From: Lachnospiraceae bacterium
GTDB lineage: Bacteria > Bacillota > Clostridia > Lachnospirales > Lachnospiraceae
Length of the DNA: 5,622 bases
Reading direction: 5' to 3'
Assembly (NCBI GenBank): GCA_004558185.1
Contig: SFDP01000071.1
Span: 1-5,622 of the forward strand
Below the pieces are notes generated by a model. It searched no databases and was not told the DNA's origin. It saw nothing but the letters and a program-made list of their open reading frames with translations. The position numbers and the translations under genes are program-made. Shown here piece after piece: positions 1 through 4,203 of this stretch (position 1 is the first letter of the stretch; every line of letters begins with the position of its first letter).

Positions 1-2
1 CA

Positions 3-389
3 GAGTTTTGCTGTTTGGGACTGGATAGGGGCAATATTCATGGTGCTGATAGCCCAGTCGTGGTAGAGAATACAAGAATACGTTCAGCAATGAAAAATGA
101 TAGCACGAATATGAAGCTATCGAGGCTGGCTGATTATGTAGTACAACAAATCATAGAATATAAAAAATATGGATTTGAAATCATCGGGATTATCGGGGCC
201 AACCGTTCTCCTAATTGTGGCGTAGAAACAACCTCAGACAATAATGCAGAAATCAATGGAATGGGACTCTTTGTAGAAAAAATAGTTAATCAACTTTTGC
301 AGGAAAATATGTCGGTTCCAATGATAGGTATAAAAGGAACTGATAATATACAGGAAAAACTTCATCAGTTGGTGAATCGGGAATTGTAG
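3..389 (+). CDS. TudS-related putative desulfidase (CD3072-like), 5'-truncated by window edge
   Basis: The reading frame is open from the first bases (codons from position 3 read EFCCLGLDRGNIHG) and stops at 387-389, so about 128 C-terminal residues are visible and the true start lies outside the window. A TTG at 15 can be called as a start, but it has no Shine-Dalgarno and the frame runs on upstream, so I reject it. The leading bases fit a CPEF motif, and further in there is IIGIIGANRSPNCG with a cysteine codon at 216-218. The CPE and SP(N/S)CG motifs are hallmarks of the DUF523/TudS thiouracil-desulfidase superfamily, where cysteines hold a [4Fe-4S] cluster. The VVENTRIRSAM segment fits the CD3072-type subgroup. 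No signal peptide or membrane segment is seen, so the protein is probably cytosolic. The substrate is unknown. Family assignment is from memory of motifs, not a search. Confidence 0.75.
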   Translation, partial: EFCCLGLDRGNIHGADSPVVVENTRIRSAMKNDSTNMKLSRLADYVVQQIIEYKKYGFEIIGIIGANRSPNCGVETTSDNNAEINGMGLFVEKIVNQLLQENMSVPMIGIKGTDNIQEKLHQLVNREL

Positions 390-395
390 ATAAAG

Positions 396-422
396 AGCGG
401 GCGATGCTGTCCATCGGGCGCT
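396..422 (+). terminator. imperfect hairpin after the desulfidase gene, possible decayed terminator
   Basis: Seven bases after the desulfidase stop codon, AGCG (396-399) can pair with CGCT (419-422) and CGAT (402-405) with ATCG (413-416). The two segments are separated by an unpaired GG/GG internal mismatch, and the loop is GCTGTCC. Only a short T-run (TTTGC) follows. The position suits an intrinsic terminator, but the mismatch and weak U-tract make it doubtful; it may be a decayed copy. Confidence 0.3.
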
Positions 423-459
423 TTGCTGTACTTCCTTATCTGAGAAATTGCTTTTCCGG

Positions 460-561
460 TGGGGGGGGGGGTGGTTCGATGAACAAGGTAATCCTATTTG
501 GCCGCCTAATAGAGGATTTGATGGAGAACCTGTAACAACAACTTTACAACCGGGAACAGAT
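460..561 (+). pseudogene. TNT-domain (NAD glycohydrolase toxin) N-terminal fragment
   Basis: From 472 the frame reads WFDEQGNPIWPPNRGFDGEP and then VTTTLQPGT. The pattern WPPN-x-GF-x-GEP followed by TLxPGT is how TNT domains begin (DUF4237; prototype is the NAD-hydrolysing toxin domain of mycobacterial CpnT). In complete members a [LIV]DRYG motif follows at once and the catalytic residues lie further on. Here homology stops at PGT-D, near 555-561, where IS110 transposase codons take over in another frame. So roughly the first 30 of about 100 domain residues remain and no active toxin is possible. No upstream delivery domain (LXG/WXG, RHS) is visible: the same frame hits a stop at 391-393 and the preceding codons are unremarkable. 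I infer a remnant of a polymorphic-toxin gene or an orphan toxin cassette. The motif match is short but specific. Confidence 0.6.
461..471 (+). repeat. 11-G homopolymer tract
   Basis: Eleven consecutive G residues sit directly before the TNT-like codons (TGG TTC GAT at 472-480). With 9 or 12 G the upstream frame (reading ERAMLSIGRF from 395) would join the TNT-like frame; with 11 it does not. The tract could be a slippage-prone sequence, a rearrangement junction or an assembly error. The sequence alone cannot separate these. Confidence 0.85.
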
Positions 562-922
562 GCTGGAGGTGGAAGAGGCGATAAAAGGCAACCTGCCTTA
601 CTTTCAATGTACCCTGATGACGATGCCGGGAATTGATATTGTCACAGCGGCAAACATCCTGTCAGAAATCGGGAACATTGAGCGTTTTCCAAATGCCAGT
701 AAGCTGGCAAAATTCGCCGGGATTGCTCCGGTAAATTTTTCATCAGCAGGGAAAGGCAAGGATATGTGCCCGAAACAGGGAAACAGGCGGTTACAGGCCA
801 TATTTTATTTTCTGGCGATTCAGATGGTGCAGGTAGCCCCCAGCGGAACGGCGAGACATCCGGTATTCCGGGAATATTTCCAGAAGAAACAGGAAGAGGG
901 AAAGAATAAACAGCAGAGATAG
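551..922 (+). pseudogene. IS110-family transposase, C-terminal fragment
   Basis: The frame gives REQMLEVEEAIKGNLPYF, then MPGIDIVTAANILSEIGNIERF, KLAKFAGIAPVNFSSAGKGK, QGNRRLQAIFYFLAIQMVQ and HPVFREYFQKKQEEGK, ending at TAG 920-922. This is the C-terminal Transposase_20 (IS116/IS110/IS902) domain: the PGI helix-hairpin region, the GLAP-like GIAPVNFSSAG segment containing the serine of the Tnp domain, and the KxGNRRL motif. Full IS110 transposases are about 400 aa with an N-terminal RuvC-like DEDD domain. Here only about 120 residues exist, and the frame is closed upstream by TAA at 533-535. The extreme C-terminus also looks short, because most relatives carry about 25 more residues after the EGK stretch. 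An ATG at 560 is usable only as a nominal start. It is a non-functional relic whose 5' part was replaced by the TNT-like fragment. The bridge-RNA region of such an element cannot be located here. Confidence 0.8.
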
Positions 923-990
923 GATACACCCATGTTCTTTTTCTGCTTGTAAAAATAGGACTGAAAAAGCAATACTTTGTCGTAAAATGG

Positions 991-1020
991 TTTACTTAGG
1001 AACACTGAATATGTTAAAAT
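991..1020 (+). promoter_or_regulatory. promoter of small toxin 1
   Basis: TTTACT (991-996), an 18-bp spacer, then TAAAAT (1015-1020) preceded by TGT, giving an extended -10 (TGnTAAAAT). The predicted start is near 1027, leaving a leader of about 74 nt before the ATG at 1101. The -35 is moderate; the extended -10 is the stronger signal. Confidence 0.5.
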
Positions 1021-1069
1021 AGTCTTGTGTAACAGCAAGGAAGAAAGAAAAAAGGATGCAAAGTTGTGA

Positions 1070-1093
1070 ACCCTCTAGTAAATGAAGGAGGGT
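1070..1093 (+). promoter_or_regulatory. Shine-Dalgarno-masking leader hairpin, toxin 1
   Basis: ACCCTC (1070-1075) is perfectly complementary to GAGGGT (1088-1093), with a 12-nt loop. The right arm overlaps the 3' part of the Shine-Dalgarno sequence AAGGAGGG (1085-1092), so folding of the leader could hide the ribosome site. Translation control by such masking is common in type I toxin mRNAs; its operation here is inferred. Confidence 0.45.
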
Positions 1094-1100
1094 GATGCCT

Positions 1101-1184
1101 ATGAGCGTCATAGAAGTATTGACATTATTGCTTGTGATATTTGCGGCATTGTCATACATAGACAATAAACACAACAAAAAATAG
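1101..1184 (+). CDS. 27-aa Hol_Tox/BsrE-like membrane toxin peptide (type I TA toxin candidate 1)
   Basis: ATG at 1101 follows AAGGAGG (1085-1091) by 9 nt, an excellent ribosome site. The peptide starts MSVIEVLTLLLVIFAAL and ends SYIDNKHNKK: a short acidic/neutral N-terminus, one hydrophobic stretch of about 15 residues, then a polar lysine-rich tail. The M-[ST]-x-x-E-[AVI]-[LV]-[ST] start, the single membrane segment and the basic tail match the putative holin-like toxin (Hol_Tox) and Bacillus BsrE-type peptides, which are type I toxins acting on the cell membrane. It is shorter than most members (about 30-40 aa); relative to the second copy (4016-4141) it seems to lack around 14 residues in the membrane region. 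The stop codon lies inside the following terminator stem, and a predicted antisense RNA overlaps the 3' end. It could be a decayed copy, but its control signals are all intact. Confidence 0.65.
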   Translation: MSVIEVLTLLLVIFAALSYIDNKHNKK

Positions 1185-1222
1185 CATCCTCCAAACCGCC
1201 TAAAGTTTTAGGATGCTATTTT
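1178..1222. terminator. bidirectional terminator overlapping the toxin 1 stop codon
   Basis: AAAATAGCATCCT (1178-1190) pairs perfectly with AGGATGCTATTTT (1210-1222), a 13-bp stem with a 19-nt loop. On the minus strand the stem is followed by a T-run complementary to the A-tract 1176-1181, so it best serves the antisense RNA. On the plus strand the U-tract is short. The TAG stop (1182-1184) of toxin 1 lies in the left arm. Confidence 0.7.
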
Positions 1223-1240
1223 GCACTTAATACTGAGGGC

Positions 1241-1268
1241 ATCAGATTTTGTATCTGATACTCTTTCT
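1241..1268 (+). terminator. probable 3' end hairpin of toxin 1 mRNA
   Basis: ATCAGAT (1241-1247) pairs with ATCTGAT (1253-1259), loop TTTGT, followed by ACTCTTTCT. The hairpin plus CTCTTTCT occupies the same place, relative to the opposing promoter, as the terminator of toxin 2 (4204-4235). The stem is AT-rich, so termination may rely on the palindrome at 1284-1312 as well. Confidence 0.4.
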
Positions 1269-1274
1269 AACTTG

Positions 1275-1303
1275 ATTATACACAAGGCACTTGAAATTTT
1301 CAA
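1275..1303 (-). promoter_or_regulatory. promoter of antisense RNA 1
   Basis: Read on the minus strand: TTGAAA (1303-1298), a 17-bp spacer, TATAAT (1280-1275). Spacing is ideal and the -10 is a perfect match, making this one of the strongest sigma-A-type promoters in the window. It points into the 3' end of the small toxin gene. The -35 box lies inside the palindrome 1284-1310. Confidence 0.75.
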
Positions 1304-1312
1304 GTGCCTTTT
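1284..1312 (+). terminator. intrinsic terminator downstream of toxin 1
   Basis: AAGGCACTTGA (1284-1294) is an exact inverted copy of TCAAGTGCCTT (1300-1310) and the arms can extend inward to a 1-nt centre. TTTT (1309-1312) ends the stem on the plus strand, followed by AT-rich DNA. It would end any toxin 1 read-through before the IS66 element. Confidence 0.65.
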
Positions 1313-1339
1313 AAAATTTTACAGAGAATGATTGATTTG

Positions 1340-1358
1340 TCGTAAGCGTCAAATAAGA
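1340..1358 (+). repeat. IS66 left inverted repeat
   Basis: TCGTAAGCGTCAAATAAGA (19 bp) matches exactly the reverse complement of 3869-3887. The IS proper probably starts at G1342 (GTAAGCG); the two outer bases TC match by chance or belong to the target. Confidence 0.9.
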
Positions 1359-1399
1359 ACGTGTAGTGAAATATTTGGCGTTCTCTTGTAAACTTGGGG

Positions 1400-1433
1400 T
1401 TAGAGTTTTTAGAGTTCCCTCCCAAAACTCTAA
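1400..1433 (+). promoter_or_regulatory. hairpin in the IS66 tnpA leader
   Basis: TTAGAGTTTT (1400-1409) pairs perfectly with AAAACTCTAA (1424-1433), loop of 14 nt, ending 8 nt before the tnpA ribosome site AAAGGAG (1442-1448). A second short pair, AGAACG (1356-1361) with CGTTCT (1379-1384), lies just inside the left repeat. Such leader structures may limit expression from outside transcription; this role is inferred. I see no convincing tnpA promoter in this leader. Confidence 0.5.
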
Positions 1434-1455
1434 ATCCAGATAAAGGAGAATACCA

Positions 1456-1851
1456 ATGGACATTTCCGCTTTAACTCCGGATAAACAGGTAAAACTTCAG
1501 TACTGGCTGGACGTGATCCGGCAATGCAGAGCCTCCGGTCTAACAAACCAGGCATGGTGCGAACAACATCATATCTCCCTAAAAAGCTATTACTACTGGA
1601 TCGCAAAGATCCGGAAACTGGCGCTTGAAGAACTGCCCCGAAAGAGTCATGGATGCAGGCCGGTCATGGAGCAGACTGCGTTGATTCCGGATGCGGCTCC
1701 GGAATTTACGGAGGTATCCCTTCACGGCAGGCAGGATCCCTGTGCCGCTCCTGCAGCAGTACTCCGTGCCGGTACGGTGACTGTTGACCTCTTTGAAGAT
1801 ACGCCCCGCGAGTTGCTGGAGACCATTCTGAAAGCGGTGAGATCATGTTAG
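1456..1851 (+). CDS. tnpA: IS66 accessory protein TnpA
   Basis: This 131-aa protein is encoded first in the IS66 operon and starts at ATG 1456 with AAAGGAG 7 nt upstream. Residues about 10-55 (LQYWLDVIRQCRASGLTNQ, then AWCEQHHISLKSYYYWIAKI) form a predicted helix-turn-helix of the IS66 OrfA type, suited to binding the element ends. The middle (about 60-100) is variable and proline/alanine-rich. The C-terminus (GTVTVDLFEDTPRELLETIL) matches the usual short beta strand plus helix of these proteins. IS66 TnpA is required together with TnpB for full transposition in studied relatives, but its exact task is not settled. The gene ends TCA TGT TAG, overlapping the tnpB start by 7 bp, which suggests translational coupling. 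Length is normal for the family and nothing is broken. Confidence 0.88.
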   Translation: MDISALTPDKQVKLQYWLDVIRQCRASGLTNQAWCEQHHISLKSYYYWIAKIRKLALEELPRKSHGCRPVMEQTALIPDAAPEFTEVSLHGRQDPCAAPAAVLRAGTVTVDLFEDTPRELLETILKAVRSC

Positions 1852-2219
1852 GTGACCTCTCCCGGGTGGAAAAGATCTATCTGCGCACCGGGTACACAGA
1901 TATGAGAAAACAGCTGGACGGTCTGGTGGATATCATCCAGTACAGCTTTCAGCTTGACCCTTACAGCAATTCCCTGTTCCTTTTCTGCGGGAAACGGGCG
2001 GACCGGATCAAGGCAGTCCATTATGAAGGGGACGGCTTCTGCCTGTTCTATAAGCGCTACGAAAACGGCCGCCTCCAATGGCCGCGGACGGGCGAAGAAG
2101 CCAGACAGATCTCCCACCAGCAGCTCCGCTGGCTGCTGGAGGGCCTGAACCCGGAGCAGCCAAAAGCGGTCCGCAGCTGGGTTCCCCCGAAGCCTGAAAA
2201 CCCCGGGAATTCCTTATAA
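1845..2219 (+). CDS. tnpB: IS66 accessory protein TnpB
   Basis: This 124-aa protein overlaps tnpA (ATGTTAG at 1845-1851), so it is probably translated by reinitiation. It carries the TnpB_IS66 (PF05717-type) signature along its length: VEKIYLRTGYTDMRKQLDGL, then DPYSNSLFLFCGKRADRIK, GDGFCLFYKRYENGRLQWP and LRWLLEGLN. These are the conserved DMRK, DP[FY]S, F[VL]FC, K(R) and GFCL(F/W)YKR blocks. The protein acts with TnpA and TnpC in IS66 transposition; its biochemical role is not known. It is unrelated to the RNA-guided TnpB nucleases of IS200/IS605 despite the shared name. It ends TAA 2217-2219, 64 bp before the preferred tnpC start. Confidence 0.9.
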   Translation: MLGDLSRVEKIYLRTGYTDMRKQLDGLVDIIQYSFQLDPYSNSLFLFCGKRADRIKAVHYEGDGFCLFYKRYENGRLQWPRTGEEARQISHQQLRWLLEGLNPEQPKAVRSWVPPKPENPGNSL

Positions 2220-2223
2220 ATGC

Positions 2224-2252
2224 TGGAAAATCCTGCTGTTTTATGGTATAAT
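2224..2252 (+). promoter_or_regulatory. possible internal promoter for tnpC
   Basis: TATAAT (2247-2252) preceded by TGG forms a perfect extended -10 (TGnTATAAT). TGGAAA (2224-2229) at 17 bp is a fair -35. A transcript would begin near 2259, downstream of the ATG at 2251 but upstream of the ATG at 2284. It could be an accidental match inside an IS, but the extended -10 is complete. Confidence 0.45.
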
Positions 2253-2283
2253 GAATTTATCAGAACAGGAAGGTTTTCAGCCC

Positions 2284-3819
2284 ATGCAGGATACAGCGCA
2301 GGAGTACCAAAAGCAGATCAAAGAACTGGAACAGCAGGTCCGGCTCCTTAGGGAGCAGGTTGATTTCCTTACCCGTAAACTTTATGGAACAAAATCAGAG
2401 AAGACGTCTGCCCTTGAAATAGAGGGACAGATGTCTCTTTTTAATGAAATGGAATCCTGTGCTGAGCCGGATGCCCATGAGCCGGATCTGGTGGAGGTCG
2501 AAAAATATCTGCGTAAAAGGAAATGTGCCGGCCAGCGGGAAAAACTGATAAAAGACATTCCCCGCAGCAAAGTGCTCCACACGATCGATGAAAGTGAACA
2601 GATCTGTGAGAGATGCGGAGGTACCATGGTAAAAGTTGGTGAGGAGTTTGTGCGTACCGAGGTACAGTTCATCCCTGCCAGCCTCAAAGTGGTTGACCAT
2701 TACCGGGAAACCTATGAATGCAGGGCATGCCGCAAAAACGGGACGCCTTATATGGAGAAATCCCCGGTGCCCCATCCTCCGGTCATGCACTCCCTTGCAT
2801 CTGCTTCCACGATCGCATGGCTTGTCCATCAGAAGTTTGAACTGGGCATCCCCTTATACCGTCAGGAAAAGGAATGGGAAGCCATGGGGCTGTCTTTAAG
2901 CAGGGCAACGATGTCAAACTGGCTCCTGGCCGTCTGCCGGGACTGGCTTTCCCATGTGGTCTCCCATCTCAGACGGGAACTTCTAAAGCAGGGATATCTG
3001 CATATCGACGAGACCCACGTGCAGGTGCTGAAGGAACCAGGGAGGAAGAACACTTCGGATTCCTATATGTGGGTGTACTGCAGCACCAGGGACAGCAAAC
3101 GGCCGGTCCGGTATTTTGAGTACCAGCCGGGGAGGGGTGGGAAATATCCGGAAACATTTTTAAAAGGCTATACCGGATATATCCATACGGATGCTTATTC
3201 CGGGTATAATGGGGTGAAAGGGGTTACGAGATGTCTGTGTTACACACATCTGCGCCGCGCTTTTGTGGACGCGCTGCCAAAAGACATCCATGGCCCGGAA
3301 GCCTCAAAACCTGCGGAAGCAGTCATTCGTCTGAATAAACTGTTTGAGATAGAAAAGGAACTGGACGGCCTTCCCCCGGAACAAAAGAAAAAAGAACGAC
3401 TTGACCGCGAGAAGCCGCTTCTCGAGGCTTTCTGGTCGTGGGCAGAGATAAGCTCTGCCGGGGAATTGCCAAAGTCGAAGCTCCATACCGCTTTCCAGTA
3501 TGCCCTGAACAACCGGCAGGAGTTCTTCAACTATCTTGGGGATGGAAACTGCTCCATCAGCAATTCCCTTGCGGAGAACTGTATCCGCCCCTTTGTGATC
3601 GGCCGGAAGAACTGGCTGTTTGCCGGAAGTCCGAAGGGTGCTGCCGCAAGTGCGGGAATCTACACCCTGGTAGAAACAGCCAAAGCCAACGGCCTGGATG
3701 CAATGAAATACATCAAGTATATCCTGGCAGATATGCCGGGGAGTAGATTTCTCGAAAATCCGGAATATCTGGATGACTATCTGCCATGGGATCCCATGGT
3801 ACAGGAACGTTGCCGATAA
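2284..3819 (+). CDS. tnpC: IS66-family transposase TnpC (DDE)
   Basis: I choose ATG 2284 (511 aa) because AGGAAGG (2267-2273) lies 10 nt upstream. The in-frame ATG at 2251 has no ribosome site and overlaps a TATAAT box; using it would give 522 aa. Domains, numbered from 2284: an N-terminal leucine-zipper-like coiled coil (about 5-40, QEYQKQIKELEQQVRLLREQ); an IS66 zinc finger with CxxC pairs at C108/C111 (CERCGG) and C146/C149 (CRAC); then a DDE core with D242 in HIDETH, D303 in HTDAYSGY and E431 in NSLAENCIRPF, followed by the IGRKNWLF block and GIYTLVETAKANGL. A C-terminal IS66 tail (ENPEYLDDYLPW) is complete. It catalyses cutting and joining of the element ends. Length and motifs are normal, so the enzyme looks intact. 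It is co-directional with tnpA/tnpB and may also use the internal promoter upstream. Confidence 0.93.
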   Translation: MQDTAQEYQKQIKELEQQVRLLREQVDFLTRKLYGTKSEKTSALEIEGQMSLFNEMESCAEPDAHEPDLVEVEKYLRKRKCAGQREKLIKDIPRSKVLHTIDESEQICERCGGTMVKVGEEFVRTEVQFIPASLKVVDHYRETYECRACRKNGTPYMEKSPVPHPPVMHSLASASTIAWLVHQKFELGIPLYRQEKEWEAMGLSLSRATMSNWLLAVCRDWLSHVVSHLRRELLKQGYLHIDETHVQVLKEPGRKNTSDSYMWVYCSTRDSKRPVRYFEYQPGRGGKYPETFLKGYTGYIHTDAYSGYNGVKGVTRCLCYTHLRRAFVDALPKDIHGPEASKPAEAVIRLNKLFEIEKELDGLPPEQKKKERLDREKPLLEAFWSWAEISSAGELPKSKLHTAFQYALNNRQEFFNYLGDGNCSISNSLAENCIRPFVIGRKNWLFAGSPKGAAASAGIYTLVETAKANGLDAMKYIKYILADMPGSRFLENPEYLDDYLPWDPMVQERCR

Positions 3820-3858
3820 CCACTGCCCTTTTAGTATAGAGGGTTAGTGGTTATTTTT
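3816..3858 (+). terminator. IS66 operon terminator
   Basis: ATAACCACT (3816-3824) pairs with AGTGGTTAT (3846-3854), with CCCT/AGGG pairing possible above it, followed by TTATTTTT (3851-3858). The tnpC stop TAA (3817-3819) is in the left arm. It lies inside the right repeat and should keep IS transcription out of the second toxin module. Confidence 0.75.
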
Positions 3859-3868
3859 CTATCCACCA

Positions 3869-3887
3869 TCTTATTTGACGCTTACGA
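3869..3887 (-). repeat. IS66 right inverted repeat
   Basis: TCTTATTTGACGCTTACGA is the exact reverse complement of 1340-1358. The IS proper probably ends at C3885. The match ends sharply at the inner side, as expected for terminal repeats. Confidence 0.9.
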
Positions 3888-3895
3888 TAGCCTGG

Positions 3896-3924
3896 TTGCC
3901 AATTCTGCAAAACTCTGTTATAAT
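3896..3924 (+). promoter_or_regulatory. promoter of small toxin 2
   Basis: TTGCCA (3896-3901), 17 bp, TATAAT (3919-3924) with an upstream TGT giving a complete extended -10. The predicted start is A3931, leaving an 85-nt leader. The -35 starts only 10 bp beyond the IS66 right end (3885), so the promoter is made wholly of non-IS DNA. Confidence 0.75.
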
Positions 3925-3959
3925 GCCTTCATGGAAGAGTACCCATGACAGGGTGGTAG

Positions 3960-4007
3960 CCTCCCGAGCCAATGAAACCGGCTTGCCGGAATACATAGGA
4001 AGGGAGG
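3960..4007 (+). promoter_or_regulatory. Shine-Dalgarno-masking leader pairing, toxin 2
   Basis: CCTCCC (3960-3965) is complementary to GGGAGG (4002-4007), which is the ribosome site for the ATG at 4016. Between them CCGGCTTGCCGG can form its own small hairpin, so a closed leader fold is plausible. The same logic (CCCTC against GAGGG) is present ahead of toxin 1. Function is inferred. Confidence 0.45.
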
Positions 4008-4015
4008 TGGCGCTC

Positions 4016-4141
4016 ATGACGGCTTATGAGATCGTTTCGATTTTCATTGGGATATTAGCTTTGCTGATGTCTTTCGGCAGCTTGATTGTTGCGTTGCTTG
4101 CCTTTCTCGACAGAGATAGGAATAACAAACGAAAAAAATAA
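4016..4141 (+). CDS. 41-aa putative holin-like toxin (Hol_Tox; type I TA toxin candidate 2)
   Basis: ATG 4016 follows GGGAGG (4002-4007) by 8 nt. The peptide begins MTAYEIVSIFIGILALLM and continues SFGSLIVALLAF before a charged tail LDRDRNNKRKK. The M-T-x-Y-E-x-[VL]-S start, the F-G-[SM]-[LF]-I core and the single long membrane segment (about residues 6-31) with a basic C-terminus are typical of Hol_Tox-family peptides, related in layout to TxpA/BsrE type I toxins. It should insert in the cytoplasmic membrane and impair it when over-expressed; this is family knowledge, not shown here. A longer in-frame reading from 3875 starts inside the IS66 end and lacks a ribosome site, so I reject it. The gene has its own promoter, masked ribosome site and terminator. 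An opposing promoter makes an overlapping antisense RNA. Confidence 0.8.
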   Translation: MTAYEIVSIFIGILALLMSFGSLIVALLAFLDRDRNNKRKK

Positions 4142-4171
4142 TGCCGCTCCTGTCTGATCCACAGGAGAGGC
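4132..4171 (-). terminator. terminator of antisense RNA 2
   Basis: On the minus strand, GCC-T-CTCCTGT pairs with ACAGGAG-C-GGC (4171-4161 with 4153-4143; one mismatch, 7-nt loop), then ATTA and a T-run complementary to the A7 tract 4132-4138. That A-tract encodes the lysine tail of toxin 2, so the antisense RNA reaches into the toxin ORF. Confidence 0.65.
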
Positions 4172-4203
4172 GCCTCTCACAGAGAGGTAAATAGCCTATT
4201 CGG

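Larger units (their letters stand above)
1176..1268 (-). ncRNA. predicted antisense RNA (antitoxin candidate) to toxin 1
   Basis: A strong minus-strand promoter predicts a start at A1268, 7 nt from the -10 box. The RNA would begin AGAAAGAG, fold a 7-bp hairpin (1241-1247 with 1253-1259, loop ACAAA) and end after the 13-bp terminator stem (1178-1222) with its U-run near 1176, giving about 93 nt. It is fully complementary to the 3' end of the toxin 1 transcript and overlaps the last codons. This is the arrangement of 3'-overlapping type I antitoxins such as RatA, SR4 and SR5 in Bacillus. No transcript evidence is available; the prediction rests on the promoter, the terminator and the matching second copy at 4132-4235. 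Confidence 0.6.
1342..3885 (+). mobile_element. complete IS66-family insertion sequence, about 2.54 kb
   Basis: The element is bounded by terminal inverted repeats starting GTAAGCG, as in IS66 relatives, and holds the full tnpA-tnpB-tnpC set plus a terminator. Length (2544 bp) and gene order match the family norm. All three reading frames are open and the transposase acidic triad is present, so it may be active. IS66 elements usually make 8-bp target duplications; the flanking octamers GATTTGTC (1334-1341) and GATAGCCT (3886-3893) share only the first three bases, so no duplication is seen. It sits between two small toxin modules. Confidence 0.9.

Noticed and set aside
448..636. 62-aa continuous frame through the G tract and into the IS110 region
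   Set aside because: Only residues up to the TNT-like PGT are meaningful; the rest is out-of-frame IS110 DNA, and the TTG start has no ribosome site. Treated as a pseudogene fragment.
551..1000. Bridge RNA of the IS110 element
   Set aside because: The element lacks its 5' part and probably its C-terminal codons, so its ends cannot be defined; no structure can be assigned with confidence.
1082..1168. 28-codon frame starting ATG 1082 and overlapping toxin 1
   Set aside because: The good Shine-Dalgarno lies inside its own first codons, not upstream, and the product is not membrane-like; the 1101 start is far better placed.
1845..2219. Possible RNA-guided TnpB nuclease, because the gene is called TnpB
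   Set aside because: IS66 TnpB is an unrelated 120-aa protein with no RuvC motifs; no guide-RNA-like end is present.
3931..3948. Mini-ORF (MEEYP) whose ATG coincides with the predicted toxin 2 transcript start
   Set aside because: A leaderless 5-codon upstream ORF is possible, but toxin 1 has no equivalent and one occurrence is easily chance.
3875..4141. 88-aa plus-strand reading frame including toxin 2
   Set aside because: Its first 47 codons begin in the IS66 right repeat, cross the toxin promoter and have no ribosome site; the ATG at 4016 has GGGAGG and gives a normal Hol_Tox length.
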